Source of the DNA: Neobacillus nitrireducens
GTDB taxonomy: Bacteria; Bacillota; Bacilli; Bacillales; Cytobacillaceae
Assembly (NCBI RefSeq): GCF_030915405.1
Contig: NZ_CP133262.1
Span: 2,542,001 to 2,606,000 of the forward strand
DNA length: 64,000 bases
Direction: 5' to 3'
The notes under the pieces were generated by a model. It worked only from the letters and a program-made list of their open reading frames with translations, was not told where the DNA came from and ran no database searches. The translations under genes and the position numbers were made by a program. Positions within the stretch are counted from its first letter, which is position 1. The number at the start of each line of letters is the position of its first letter. Below, in pieces: positions 1-8,010 of this stretch.

Positions 1-525
1 TGTTGAAGCGGCAATATCAATTCCTGAACCATTTTTTTGCGATTTTAAATGGGCGATTGCGGAAAGCTTAAAGATTTGATCAAGAGTAGGAGGAACATTC
101 CCCCCACTATTTAACCGTAAAATGGCTGAAATGACGGCAACTACAAGAGCGGCACTGGATCCAAGCCCATATTTACAGCCCGTTGCGGGATCATTTAGCT
201 CACTTCTAATCGTTAAATGAAATGGCCTTAGTGGGATTGAATTTTCCTGTAAAAATCGACAGGCCACTTCGATTGAACTTTCAATAAAGTGTAAGCGTCG
301 ATCAGAAACACTAAAGTGAACCTTGCTATGATTGAAATCCCAGATCACATTCTCCAATCCAAACAGTGGAAGCGACAGCTGGTTCTGCCAGCATGGTTCT
401 ATCGTTGCTGTTATATATCGATTGACGGCCATCACAATTGCTTGCTGCTTAGGTTCAAGAACAGCGTAATCACCAGCAATGACTAGTTTTCCGGGTACAG
501 AAACCCGATAGCTTGAATAAGTCAT
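1..525 (-). CDS. Phosphomevalonate kinase, 5' part (runs off the window)
   Basis: This is the N-terminal 175 codons of a GHMP kinase; the rest lies left of position 1. It would phosphorylate 5-phosphomevalonate to the diphosphate in the cytosol. The protein starts MTYSSYRVSVPGKLVIAGDY, and the PGK..I.GDYAVLE N-terminus is typical of phosphomevalonate kinase. The ATP-binding motif GLGSSAALVVAV is at about residues 141-152. A GGGATGAG-like ribosome binding site precedes the ATG at 525. It is the third gene of a leftward mvk-mvaD-pmk series, 59 bases after mvaD. Assignment among GHMP kinases rests on the N-terminus and on gene order. Confidence 0.85.
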   Translation of the reverse strand, partial: MTYSSYRVSVPGKLVIAGDYAVLEPKQQAIVMAVNRYITATIEPCWQNQLSLPLFGLENVIWDFNHSKVHFSVSDRRLHFIESSIEVACRFLQENSIPLRPFHLTIRSELNDPATGCKYGLGSSAALVVAVISAILRLNSGGNVPPTLDQIFKLSAIAHLKSQKNGSGIDIAAST

Positions 526-584
526 ATTTTCTCATCCCTTCGTTAGTACTCGATTAAGGTCTACTTCCAATTCCAGTGTTACGA

Positions 585-1559
585 TTACAAATAGGTAAGA
601 CCAGGTCCCGGATGGCACAGGTAGGTATTTTGAACATTAGGTAATTTTTCTAGGGATTCCCTTACGGCCTGCTCATCTTTAGGTTGACAAAGAACCTTGA
701 CATTAGGCCCAGCATCAATCGTAAAATAGGCTTGGATACCGCCGGAGCGAAGCGATTGAACCTCTTTAATCACATCTAGTGTTGCACTATTCCAATACAT
801 AAAGGGAGGATTGGCTCCTAGGGTTGTTGCATGCATCTTTAATGCGTTTGACTCGATGATGCTGCCCAGTAATTCAAAATCATGATGGATTAGTGCTTCT
901 TTTGCGTGTAGAAAATCTGCTTCAACACTGTCCAGCCAGCCCGAATAAAAGGGAGAAGTTTCAACTGTTCGTTTCATTCCCTCTCGACTAGAGACCGTCT
1001 TAGGTGTATCGGTTACTAGAACAGAAACGATACTTAAATCCCAATCCCCCCCCTCTAGAACTGGCTTGGCAAAGGAGTCCGTTCCATCATTCTTTTCACC
1101 CTTTTGCCATTCAACATACCCTCCATAAATGGATCGGCATGCGGATCCAGATCCCAGCCGAGCCAATTGGGATAAGGCTTTATTACCCAAATCTAGACCA
1201 ATAGCTTTTGTCGAAGCCGCAGCTAATGCTGCATAACCAGATGCAGAAGAGGCAAAACCAGCAGCGGTGGGAAAATTGTTTGTAGAATGCACGACTGCAT
1301 GCCAACTTTTTCCTGACATACCTCTGACCCGATCTAGAAAATGTGTAATCCTGGCCATTTCCGTGCTACTTGCTAATTGATTATTCATAATAAACAGATC
1401 AACTGGAAGACAGGGACAAAATTCAACCGCTGTTGTGGTGTGGAACTTATCCAATGTAATCGAGAGGCTGTTGTTCATTGGTAAGAACAGGGACTCATCA
1501 CGTTTCCCCCAGTATTTAATTAATGCAATATTTGTATGTGCTCGTGCAGTCGCCTTCAA
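585..1559 (-). CDS. mvaD: Mevalonate diphosphate decarboxylase
   Basis: This enzyme makes isopentenyl diphosphate by ATP-dependent decarboxylation of mevalonate diphosphate, the last step of the mevalonate route. The N-terminus KATARAHTNIALIKYWGKR is the family signature. A GHMP ATP-binding segment (AGFASSASGYAAL) and the C-terminal TIDAGPNVK stretch with the expected aspartate are present. At about 324 residues the length is normal. I chose the TTG at 1559 because homologues begin at K-A-T-A and a G-rich ribosome binding site lies about 5 bases upstream. An in-frame TTG at 1580 would add seven residues. It sits between mvk and pmk and is probably co-transcribed with them. Confidence 0.93.
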   Translation of the reverse strand: MKATARAHTNIALIKYWGKRDESLFLPMNNSLSITLDKFHTTTAVEFCPCLPVDLFIMNNQLASSTEMARITHFLDRVRGMSGKSWHAVVHSTNNFPTAAGFASSASGYAALAAASTKAIGLDLGNKALSQLARLGSGSACRSIYGGYVEWQKGEKNDGTDSFAKPVLEGGDWDLSIVSVLVTDTPKTVSSREGMKRTVETSPFYSGWLDSVEADFLHAKEALIHHDFELLGSIIESNALKMHATTLGANPPFMYWNSATLDVIKEVQSLRSGGIQAYFTIDAGPNVKVLCQPKDEQAVRESLEKLPNVQNTYLCHPGPGLTYL

Positions 1560-1623
1560 GTAGACCCCCACTTTCCTCAATTTTGAATCAGCAATTCCTT
1601 GTTTCCGCTAAACAGATGCCAGA

Positions 1624-2574
1624 TTATCCATTGCCATCTAAGCGAAAATACCAGGTGTTTGATGCCCCAGCCTTTATTAAGGTATTGGCTATCCTTTTTG
1701 CATGTGCTAGATTCTTAGCAAGCGCCAGGACACAGCCGCCCCGGCCGCCACCTGTTAATTTTGCTCCGAGTGAGCCTGCCTTTTTGGCCGTATCTACTAG
1801 TCTATTAATACTGTCATCACTGACGCCAAGATCGACTAACTCAGCTTGAGCCTGATCAAATAAGCTTCCCAGCCACGTCAGATTGCCGGCTGAAAGTGCT
1901 GCCCGTGCCTCAAGCGTAATAGCTCCAAGTTGATTCACTGATTTTTGTGTACTTTCAGGGGAAGCTCTAAACTTATCCCTTACACTTAACACCGCAGCAC
2001 GTGTATCGCCAAAATGACCTGTATCAGCGACAATTAGAAAAAGCGGCCCTCCCAATTGCAAATTCCTTATCTGTTTTCCTTTTTGAAACCAAATCGGGGA
2101 ATCACTAAGCGCTGCAGCCATGTCTATTCCGCTTGGAGTTCCATGCGCAAAGGTTTCTGCCTTGTGGACAAGGGACATCAACACCTTCGGATCAAGATTT
2201 TGCCTATAGAAAGCAAACAGGCTTTTGACAATCGCAATCGCTATGGCCGCACTTGAGCCTAATCCGCGGCCAATCGGAATCGAGGAATGCAGTCGAATCA
2301 ACAGTCCCTTCTCAGGCTGATTTAAAATGTGCAGCGTCTCACTAATACATGAGGCTATTCCTCTTAATTTTTGCGGGACTTGCCCAAGAGGACCACGATA
2401 GTAGTCACATATAAGCGTTATTTGATCAGATATTTCCTCAACGGTAGAAACCACTTCTAATAGCGGGAAGGGCAGGGCAATTGCCGGCATTCCATAAACA
2501 ACGGAGTGCTCACCCAGTAATATCAACTTACTATGTGCACTGCCAATGGCGGGCCTTTGCGTGATTTGATTCAT
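1624..2574 (-). CDS. mvk: Mevalonate kinase
   Basis: Phosphorylates mevalonate to 5-phosphomevalonate. The 316-residue protein has the GHMP N-terminus (SAHSKLILLGEHSVVYGMPA), the ATP-binding motif PIGRGLGSSAA near residue 100 and a C-terminal TGGGRGGCV loop, all diagnostic of mevalonate kinase. It is the first gene of the leftward mevalonate series, with a GAGGTG ribosome binding site before the ATG. The likely promoter is about 190 bases upstream and overlaps Fur-like and FNR-like boxes. Most Bacillus species make isoprenoids only by the MEP route, so this set is an uncommon addition. Whether the upper-pathway genes (HMG-CoA synthase and reductase) exist elsewhere cannot be seen here. Confidence 0.93.
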   Translation of the reverse strand: MNQITQRPAIGSAHSKLILLGEHSVVYGMPAIALPFPLLEVVSTVEEISDQITLICDYYRGPLGQVPQKLRGIASCISETLHILNQPEKGLLIRLHSSIPIGRGLGSSAAIAIAIVKSLFAFYRQNLDPKVLMSLVHKAETFAHGTPSGIDMAAALSDSPIWFQKGKQIRNLQLGGPLFLIVADTGHFGDTRAAVLSVRDKFRASPESTQKSVNQLGAITLEARAALSAGNLTWLGSLFDQAQAELVDLGVSDDSINRLVDTAKKAGSLGAKLTGGGRGGCVLALAKNLAHAKRIANTLIKAGASNTWYFRLDGNG

Positions 2575-2621
2575 AGTTTTCTTTCACCTCATTAAAGGGG
2601 ATTTCCCCCCAAAGATTTGCC

Positions 2622-2753
2622 TTACCCAACTAGTTCCGTAATGATCCAGGGAGCCGAGTGGATGTTGACAAGATCCTCCCATACTTCAATATTATTCTTC
2701 TCTTTCTCATCTCTTTGAGAATCACTATAATCTTTTTTGTAGATATCAATCGT
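2622..2753 (-). other. Possible coding remnant in the mvk leader
   Basis: Between the predicted promoter and mvk one frame stays open for about 44 codons. It reads like protein (VWEDLVNIHSAPWIITELVG at the end, then TAA), but it has no ATG, GTG or TTG start in frame before an upstream stop. It may be the tail of a decayed gene, a short protein with a non-standard start, or chance. I do not recognise the sequence. Confidence 0.2.
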
Positions 2754-2767
2754 ATTACTGTACCTAC

Positions 2768-2796
2768 ATTATAGTGATAATGATTATCATTGTTAA
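2768..2796 (-). promoter_or_regulatory. Sigma-A-type promoter for the mevalonate genes
   Basis: Read on the minus strand, a -35 TTAACA (2791-2796) and a -10 TATAAT (2768-2773) are separated by exactly 17 bases. The predicted start is near 2761, leaving a leader of about 190 bases before mvk. Confidence 0.7.
2776..2794 (-). promoter_or_regulatory. Fur-box-like operator inside the mvk promoter spacer
   Basis: The plus strand reads GATAATGATTATCATTGTT, matching 16 of 19 positions of the classical Fur box, including the inverted ATAATGAT/ATCATT core. It fills the -35/-10 spacer, a position where a repressor would block polymerase. Iron control is inferred from site sequence and position only; Zur or PerR boxes are related alternatives. 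Confidence 0.6.
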
Positions 2797-2810
2797 TTGA
2801 CCTTCATCAA
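2797..2810 (-). promoter_or_regulatory. FNR-type activator box upstream of the mvk promoter
   Basis: On the minus strand the sequence is TTGAT-GAAG-GTCAA, one mismatch from the FNR consensus TTGAT-N4-ATCAA. It directly abuts the -35 and is centred about 42 bases upstream of the predicted start, the class II activator position. The same box pattern precedes the ATPase gene at 7578-7591. Confidence 0.5.
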
Positions 2811-2883
2811 GTTTTCGTTTTTTATATATAAAAAGTCTCTGTTATTATTCATTGTTGATTTTCGTGTAGGTATGAGAATTCAT

Positions 2884-3072
2884 AGGCGGAAAATTTCCGG
2901 CTAATGTATATAGAGGAAGCTTAAAAGCAGATATAAGCGGAGATATTCCGATTAACTGCTCTAAATAAGACAAAATCTAAAGATTTGGATATTATAAACG
3001 GAAAAACTCCCCTTATTTTTAAGGAAATATGGGTATTTCCCAATTTAAACGGAACTTTTCCGCTTATTTGAT
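2884..3072. repeat. Degenerate intergenic repeats with a CGGAAA...TTCCG core
   Basis: Four related units begin near 2886, 2937, 2999 and 3051. Each resembles a short imperfect inverted repeat (GCGGAAAA..TTCCG followed by CTTATTT or a variant), spaced roughly 50-60 bases. No coding signal is seen. Similar repeats are common between genes in Bacillaceae, as far as I recall. Confidence 0.5.
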
Positions 3073-3144
3073 AGTCTCTTGCTGGATCCCCATTTGAATG
3101 GAAGATCGATAGACATAAGAAACCCACATGATTTGTCGACTCAC

Positions 3145-3182
3145 ACCCCTGGATGAAAATATTTCATCAGGGGTTTTTCTTT
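3145..3182 (+). terminator. Rho-independent terminator-like hairpin
   Basis: A stem of about 12 pairs (ACCCCTGGATGAAA with TTTCATCAGGGGT) is followed by TTTTTCTTTTT. No plus-strand gene precedes it closely, so it may belong to the left flank of the insertion sequence. Confidence 0.55.
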
Positions 3183-3186
3183 TTGC

Positions 3187-4600
3187 CTAATTCCCCATAC
3201 TGATTAAGGCTATGGGAAGTAAAGTTGACGAGCGCTTTTGTGGTGGTTCTACCCTGTATAAGAAACTGTTTGGAATTTGCCTTGTGTACACCCCTATGTC
3301 GACTCTTTGTTTTTTGAAGATGTTCACGGACAGAAAAATGCTGTTTGACCAAGCTTATTCCACTTTCCATAGACACTATTTGGAGGTCGTTTCATTTGGA
3401 AGTTTTATTAACCAATGTCGCTGGCATGGATGTACATCAAAAGGAAATTGTCGTTTGTGTTTTATCAGGTACGGAAGATGGCTCTCTTCAAAAAGAAATC
3501 AATACCTTTTCTACCCTTACTAAGAGTTTATATGAACTATTAGAATGGCTAGAAGAAAGGCAAGTCACTCATATTGCCATGGAGAGTACCGGAATTTACT
3601 GGAAACCTGTTTACAATATTCTAGAGGGTTACTTTGATATTACCCTTGCGAACGCTCAAAGAATAAAGAATGTTCCTGGACGCAAAACAGATGTCTCTGA
3701 TTCCGAATGGATTGCCAAACTTCTTCGTCATGGATTAATTGAGAAAAGTTTTGTCCCTTCACAGGATCTTCGTGAATTACGGGATTTGACCCGTTTGCGA
3801 AAAAAATGGATTGGCAACTTAACCGCTGAGAAAAATAGAATATCTAAAGTTCTTGAGTGTTCAAATATTAAACTTGGGTCTGTTATTTCCGATATTTTTG
3901 GTGTTTCAGGACGTAAAATGCTTACTCGTTTAGTAGACCAGGGCTACCTAGACCAAAATGATGTGGATGCATGTATACATCATTCTCTAAAGAAAAAGGC
4001 TAACACAATCTCCGAGTCACTTTTTGGAACTTTAAATGACCATCAAATTTTTATGATTAGAAGCTCTTGGAATCATATTGAATATATAGAAAAATCGATC
4101 CAAGAGTTAGAAAAAAGAATTGATGCCTTACTTCAATCTTATCAAGAAGAGAAAGAACTCCTACTATCTATACCAGGTGTTAAGGAGCATACAGTAGCTT
4201 GCATCATAGCTGAAATAGGTACAGACATGAGTCAATTTCCCACATCACGGCATTTAGCTTCATGGGCTGGAGTATCACCTGGCAACAATGAAAGTGCTGG
4301 TAAAAAAAAAGTGGAAAAAGTGTTCAAGGAAATCCCCATATCAAATCAGCACTTTGTGAAGTAGCTTGGGCAATATCAAGGACAAAAAGTACTGGAATGT
4401 CATCAACCTTTTGGGCATTATCCGCAAGGAGAGGAAAGAAAAAAGCATTACATGCCATAGCACACAAGGTACTTAGAATTATTTATACATTGTTAATTAA
4501 TAAACAAGCCTATACTGAACCACGACTAGCAGTCTAACCCATAGAACCAATACTTTTCCAAGGTTGTGTTTTTTTAAAAATTTTAATTACACACCCTTAA
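3187..4600 (+). mobile_element. IS110-family insertion sequence (ends not resolved)
   Basis: A DEDD-type transposase gene is preceded by about 200 non-coding bases and followed by a short tail. IS110 elements have no or weak terminal inverted repeats and make no obvious target duplication, so the borders given are approximate. The long upstream non-coding stretch is where IS110-group elements encode their bridge RNA. Confidence 0.6.
3396..4537 (+). pseudogene. IS110-family transposase, frameshifted near the C-terminus
   Basis: The N-terminal part has the RuvC-like DEDD fold (AGMDVHQKEIVVCV, AMESTGIYWKPVYN, AQRIKNVPGRKTDVSDSEWIAKLL). The C-terminal part carries the transposase_20 serine region (LLSIPGVKEHTVACIIAEIG, ASWAGVSPGNNESAGKKK). 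The first frame ends at 4364, but the next frame continues the family sequence (GNPHIKSALCEVAWAISRTK ... EPRLAV) to a stop at 4537. The break is a run of nine A at 4302-4310; ten A would restore one frame. A TTG start at 3396 follows GGAGG by 9 bases. The gene may be inactive, rescued by slippage on the A run, or a sequencing artefact. Confidence 0.8.
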
Positions 4601-4676
4601 TTTCCTATTGCTTTTTTACCCCCCAAACCGTTTCCCTAAGAGAAGATCTATGCCCCAGTTTTGTTTATTTTCACAG

Positions 4677-4830
4677 AAAAAGCGCAAGCGCCCTGTTCAG
4701 CGGCGTATGGCCTGGAGCTCTCCAACTGAGATAAAGGAAACACGAAGAGCCGGAGGCGATTCGATGTTGACTTATCGTAGGGCGGAGAGCGAAGGACACT
4801 AGCCGCTAGGGAGCTGGAGCTGGACAATTT
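4677..4830. repeat. Dispersed intergenic repeat (AAGCGCAAGCGCC type)
   Basis: About 150 GC-rich bases begin with AAAAAGCGCAAGCGCCC and contain GGCCTGGAGCT, GAGCCGGAGGCG and GGGAGCTGGAGCTGGAC. Composition differs sharply from the AT-rich flanks. I recognise the opening as a repeat common in Bacillaceae intergenic regions. An open frame crosses it but looks non-coding. Confidence 0.5.
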
Positions 4831-4861
4831 TCAAAGTCGAAATTTATACTTTCTTATCTAC

Positions 4862-4889
4862 AAAATAAAAGCTCCTTTACACAAGGAGC
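4862..4889 (-). terminator. Terminator after the FNR-like regulator gene
   Basis: Stem GCTCCTT-GTGTA-AAGGAGC followed by TTTTATTTT on the minus strand. It overlaps the last codons of the regulator gene. Confidence 0.8.
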
Positions 4890-5587
4890 AGTCCATCTAG
4901 ATCTAATATTTCAATGATTTTGTGTGGCTTTTGTTTGATTAAACCCGCTGCTTCTAAGTCAGCTAACCTGCGGCTGATCGTTTCGGGCGTCGTCCCCAAA
5001 TAAGAGGCTAAATCTTTTCTACTCATCGGTAGTTTAACCTCTTGTGGTTGGCCTCCATTTGGCAGACACTCTACTAAGAACAGGGCAATTCTTGTGTCCA
5101 CTTTCTCGGTTGCAAATCGGGTCGTTTGTTTTTCCGACTGCTCCAATCGATTTGAAAACTCTGCTAATATTTTTAATGAAATCGAAGGGTATTTTAATAG
5201 AAACTCCTGTAAGTCTGAACGATTGATCATACAAACTTGGGTCTCTTCCATTGCTTCAGCAAAAGATTCATGAAGGGCTTCATTAAATAAAGCCAGTTCT
5301 CCCGTAAAATCGCCCGGATTGAGGATACGTACCAACTGCTCTTTACCCGATTCAGCTAACCGGTAAATTCTTATTTTCCCTTTATTTACAATATAAAGAG
5401 CGTCTGATTTGTCTCCTGCTTGGTAAATAATTTCTCCTCTTTTATAAGAAACGGAGTTTGTCGTCTTCATAATCTCGTTCATTTGTTTTTCTTCTAAGTG
5501 ATTAAAAATCGGCACCAAAGAAACACACACTTTATGTGTTCCTTTGGAATCGGTATGATTACAGCAGTAGGCATTCGTTTCTACCAT
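4877..5587 (-). CDS. FNR-like transcription factor of the Crp/Fnr family
   Basis: A cytosolic DNA-binding regulator of about 236 residues: N-terminal cysteine/histidine cluster (CCNH at residues 8-11, Cys21), cyclic-nucleotide-binding-type beta barrel (about 30-145), dimer helix and C-terminal winged helix. A further cysteine is at 119. In E. coli FNR, N-terminal cysteines plus Cys122 hold the 4Fe-4S cluster, so redox or oxygen sensing is plausible. The recognition helix reads TPETISRR; the E-x2-SR pattern is that of FNR and fits TTGAT half-sites. The ATG at 5587 is preferred over an upstream GTG because of the TAGGAG spacing. It lies 25 bases behind the P-type ATPase gene and is probably co-transcribed. 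Confidence 0.85.
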   Translation of the reverse strand: MVETNAYCCNHTDSKGTHKVCVSLVPIFNHLEEKQMNEIMKTTNSVSYKRGEIIYQAGDKSDALYIVNKGKIRIYRLAESGKEQLVRILNPGDFTGELALFNEALHESFAEAMEETQVCMINRSDLQEFLLKYPSISLKILAEFSNRLEQSEKQTTRFATEKVDTRIALFLVECLPNGGQPQEVKLPMSRKDLASYLGTTPETISRRLADLEAAGLIKQKPHKIIEILDLDGLLLV

Positions 5588-5612
5588 TTCCTTCACTCCT
5601 AGCTTTTAGATT

Positions 5613-7517
5613 TCATATGGATGGATGGATAACAGGTACCTTTCTAGACTCTTTTGTTCTTCTATTATTAAAGCGAATTAATCTCATCGCATTCAAAATT
5701 ACTAGTAATACACTTGCTTCATGGATGAACATACCAGCGGCCAAGTGGACGGATCCAACCAAAACACCAATTAGTAATACAACTACAGTCAATACAGCAA
5801 AAGTGGTATTTTGTTTCATATTCCGCATCGTTGCTCTGGATAAGGAGTAGGCATGTGACAATTGCAATAACTTATCCGCCATTAGAACAATGTCCGCTGT
5901 TTCCATTGCTACATCCGTTCCACCTTCGCCCATGGCAAGTCCGATATCTGCAATCGCAATAGCCGGGGCATCATTTATTCCATCACCGGCCATGGCAACC
6001 ACATAACCTGCTTCTTTTTGTTTTATTACATAATTGGCTTTGTCTTCTGGGGACAACTCGGCAAAAAAGTCATCTAATCCTAATTTCTTAGCTACCAATT
6101 CTGCTGTATGTTGGTTATCACCCGTTAACATGATCATCTTCTTTATACCACTGTTTCTCATAGCTCTTAGGGCTGCATGGGCATCCTCTCGAATTTGATC
6201 GGCAATCGAGATAATCCCCTCTAACTCACCGTCAACTGCTGCAAAAACAGCCGTATTCCCTGCCTTTTCTTGACTTTCCACATACTCAGCAGCCACTTGT
6301 GAAATGTGTATATGTTTGCTATCCATCAATTTTCGGTTCCCTGCAGCAAGGGTATGGCCATTAATGGTTGCGAGGATTCCACGCCCCCTAATGACCTCAC
6401 CCATTTCCGAATCGCTATTCCAAGAAACGTGTAATTGTCTTGCCAGGGCTTCTTTAACAATCGTTTGCCCTAAATGGTGTTCTGAAATGGTCTCGGCTCG
6501 GGCTACCAGCTGCAAAAGTTCATTCTCTGGCCTTTTGTTAAACGTCTTAATAGCTGTTACTTCGGGCTTTCCTTTTGTTAGCGTTCCCGTTTTATCAAAA
6601 ATGATCATATCCACCTTGGAGAAGGTATCGATGATTTCCCCTCCCTTCACCAGGACACCATTCTTCGCGCCATTTCCGATACCAGCGACACTTGAAACGG
6701 GCGCACCAATAACTAAGGCACCTGGACATGCAATCACTAGAAAGGTGATCGCCAATCTTAAATCCCTTGTGATCACATAGACCAAAACAGACAAGATAAC
6801 GATCGTTGGGGTATATATACTTGAAAACTTATCAAGGAACTTTTCGGTCTTTGTTTTTGATTCCTGTGCCTCTTCAACCAGTTCAATAATCTTTGCAAAA
6901 GTAGTGTCATCCCCTACTTTTTCAGCAACAATCTCAATATATCCATTATCCACCATTGTACCACTAAAAACTTGGTCATCCGCTCTTTTGGTTGCTGGAA
7001 TCGATTCACCCGTTATCGCTGCTTCATTTAAAGCAGCTTGTCCAGAAATAATCCTTCCATCAACTGGGACCTTCCCCCCTGAACGAACAATCACTTGGTC
7101 CCCTACTACTACTGCTTCGACCGGGATAATCGTAGTGGTTCCGCCCCGGATAACGGTGGCTTCTTGTGGGGCCATGTCAACTAGTTCCTTTAAGGAGGAT
7201 CGTGTTTTTTCTAATGTACGTGCTTCCAAATAGTCTCCAAACAAGAAGAGAAATGTGACAACAGAGGATTCGGTATAGTCTTGGAGGTAAACCGCGCCAA
7301 GTACGGCGATACTCACTAATAAATCAATACTAAAAGCTTTCATTCGTAATGCTTGATAGGCTTTCATGAATATGGGGATGCTTGCTAGAATAGTAGCGGT
7401 GATTAACGCAAGATCGCTTATTTTACCACTTCCCATGACACTCGCTAAAAAACCAATCACGAGTAAAGCAAATGAGATAGCGGTAATATGGTTTTTATGC
7501 TTGTTAATGGTCTCCAT
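5613..7517 (-). CDS. P1B-type metal-transporting ATPase with a CPG motif
   Basis: An integral-membrane cation pump of 634 residues with no N-terminal metal-binding domain. Visible are the actuator TGES (169-172), the membrane motif CPG (264-266) in place of the usual CPC, the phosphorylation site DKTGT (Asp308), SEHHL where P1B pumps normally have SEHPL, and GDGIND in the P domain. The hinge sequence GNGAKNGVLVKGGE is CadA-like. I recall related CPG pumps in other Firmicutes; their metal is not settled, so cadmium/zinc/cobalt specificity is only a guess. A terminator separates it from the upstream HMA gene. An FNR-type box lies 60-74 bases before its ATG, and the regulator gene follows. Confidence 0.88.
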   Translation of the reverse strand: METINKHKNHITAISFALLVIGFLASVMGSGKISDLALITATILASIPIFMKAYQALRMKAFSIDLLVSIAVLGAVYLQDYTESSVVTFLFLFGDYLEARTLEKTRSSLKELVDMAPQEATVIRGGTTTIIPVEAVVVGDQVIVRSGGKVPVDGRIISGQAALNEAAITGESIPATKRADDQVFSGTMVDNGYIEIVAEKVGDDTTFAKIIELVEEAQESKTKTEKFLDKFSSIYTPTIVILSVLVYVITRDLRLAITFLVIACPGALVIGAPVSSVAGIGNGAKNGVLVKGGEIIDTFSKVDMIIFDKTGTLTKGKPEVTAIKTFNKRPENELLQLVARAETISEHHLGQTIVKEALARQLHVSWNSDSEMGEVIRGRGILATINGHTLAAGNRKLMDSKHIHISQVAAEYVESQEKAGNTAVFAAVDGELEGIISIADQIREDAHAALRAMRNSGIKKMIMLTGDNQHTAELVAKKLGLDDFFAELSPEDKANYVIKQKEAGYVVAMAGDGINDAPAIAIADIGLAMGEGGTDVAMETADIVLMADKLLQLSHAYSLSRATMRNMKQNTTFAVLTVVVLLIGVLVGSVHLAAGMFIHEASVLLVILNAMRLIRFNNRRTKESRKVPVIHPSI

Positions 7518-7549
7518 TATTTATTCCCCCTGTAGCTCTTATTATTCTT

Positions 7550-7591
7550 ATCTTAAATGGAACCTGTAGAAATGTAATTGACCGCCATCAA
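7550..7591 (-). promoter_or_regulatory. FNR-type box and weak promoter of the ATPase gene
   Basis: The minus strand shows TTGAT-GGCG-GTCAA at 7578-7591, then a weak -10-like TAAGAT at 7550-7555. The box centre would be about 41.5 bases upstream of the start, the same geometry as at the mevalonate promoter. There is no good -35, as expected for an activator-dependent promoter. Confidence 0.5.
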
Positions 7592-7607
7592 GTACCGTTT
7601 TTATTTA

Positions 7608-7661
7608 ATAAAAAAAGACTTATTCCTAGTTAGGATGGCTCCTAAAACAGGAATAAGTCTT
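7608..7661 (-). terminator. Terminator between the HMA gene and the ATPase gene
   Basis: A 13-base perfect stem (AAGACTTATTCCT / AGGAATAAGTCTT) is followed by a T run on the minus strand. It should end the HMA transcript before the ATPase promoter. Confidence 0.85.
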
Positions 7662-7704
7662 ATCTATATCCTCGGGGGAGGGAGGTATCCATTGAATTGT
7701 TAAT

Positions 7705-7926
7705 TTAAGAAACCTTTGATGAGAGCACTGGATATCCTAATTTTTTAATAGTTTCTTCTAATTTACTTGCTTTCACCTGAACCTCATCAAATTCTATTTT
7801 CACTTTGCTTGTATTGAATAGCACTTTAGTAGATTCTACTCCATTTGTTTTATTGAGCGTTGTTTCAATTTTTTTAATACATGATGGGCAAGTTAATGAT
7901 TCTAATTGATAAACTGCTTTAGACAT
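7705..7926 (-). CDS. Heavy-metal-associated (HMA) domain protein, CopZ-like
   Basis: A 73-residue soluble protein that is a single HMA domain with the metal-binding motif CPSC in LTCPSCIKKIE near residues 11-21, where copper chaperones usually have GMTCxxC. It may bind a soft metal ion and pass it to a pump. Its start has a strong AAGGAGG site. It lies just upstream of a P1B ATPase that itself lacks an HMA domain, so the pair may supply the missing domain in trans. A terminator between them shows they are separate transcripts. Confidence 0.85.
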   Translation of the reverse strand: MSKAVYQLESLTCPSCIKKIETTLNKTNGVESTKVLFNTSKVKIEFDEVQVKASKLEETIKKLGYPVLSSKVS

Positions 7927-8010
7927 TTTCTTATTCCTCCTTGATTGGGTATGACTTTATCTTACTTCATACCCTTTTATAAAAAATTGATAAGAAACAA
8001 GATTTAACGG

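Noticed and set aside
3212..3523. Plus-strand open frame of 103 codons before and inside the IS110 transposase
   Set aside because: Out of frame with the transposase, overlaps its start, and no ribosome binding site.
4302..4310. Programmed frameshift in the IS110 transposase
   Set aside because: IS110 transposases are normally a single frame; a run of nine A can slip, but deletion or read error is simpler.
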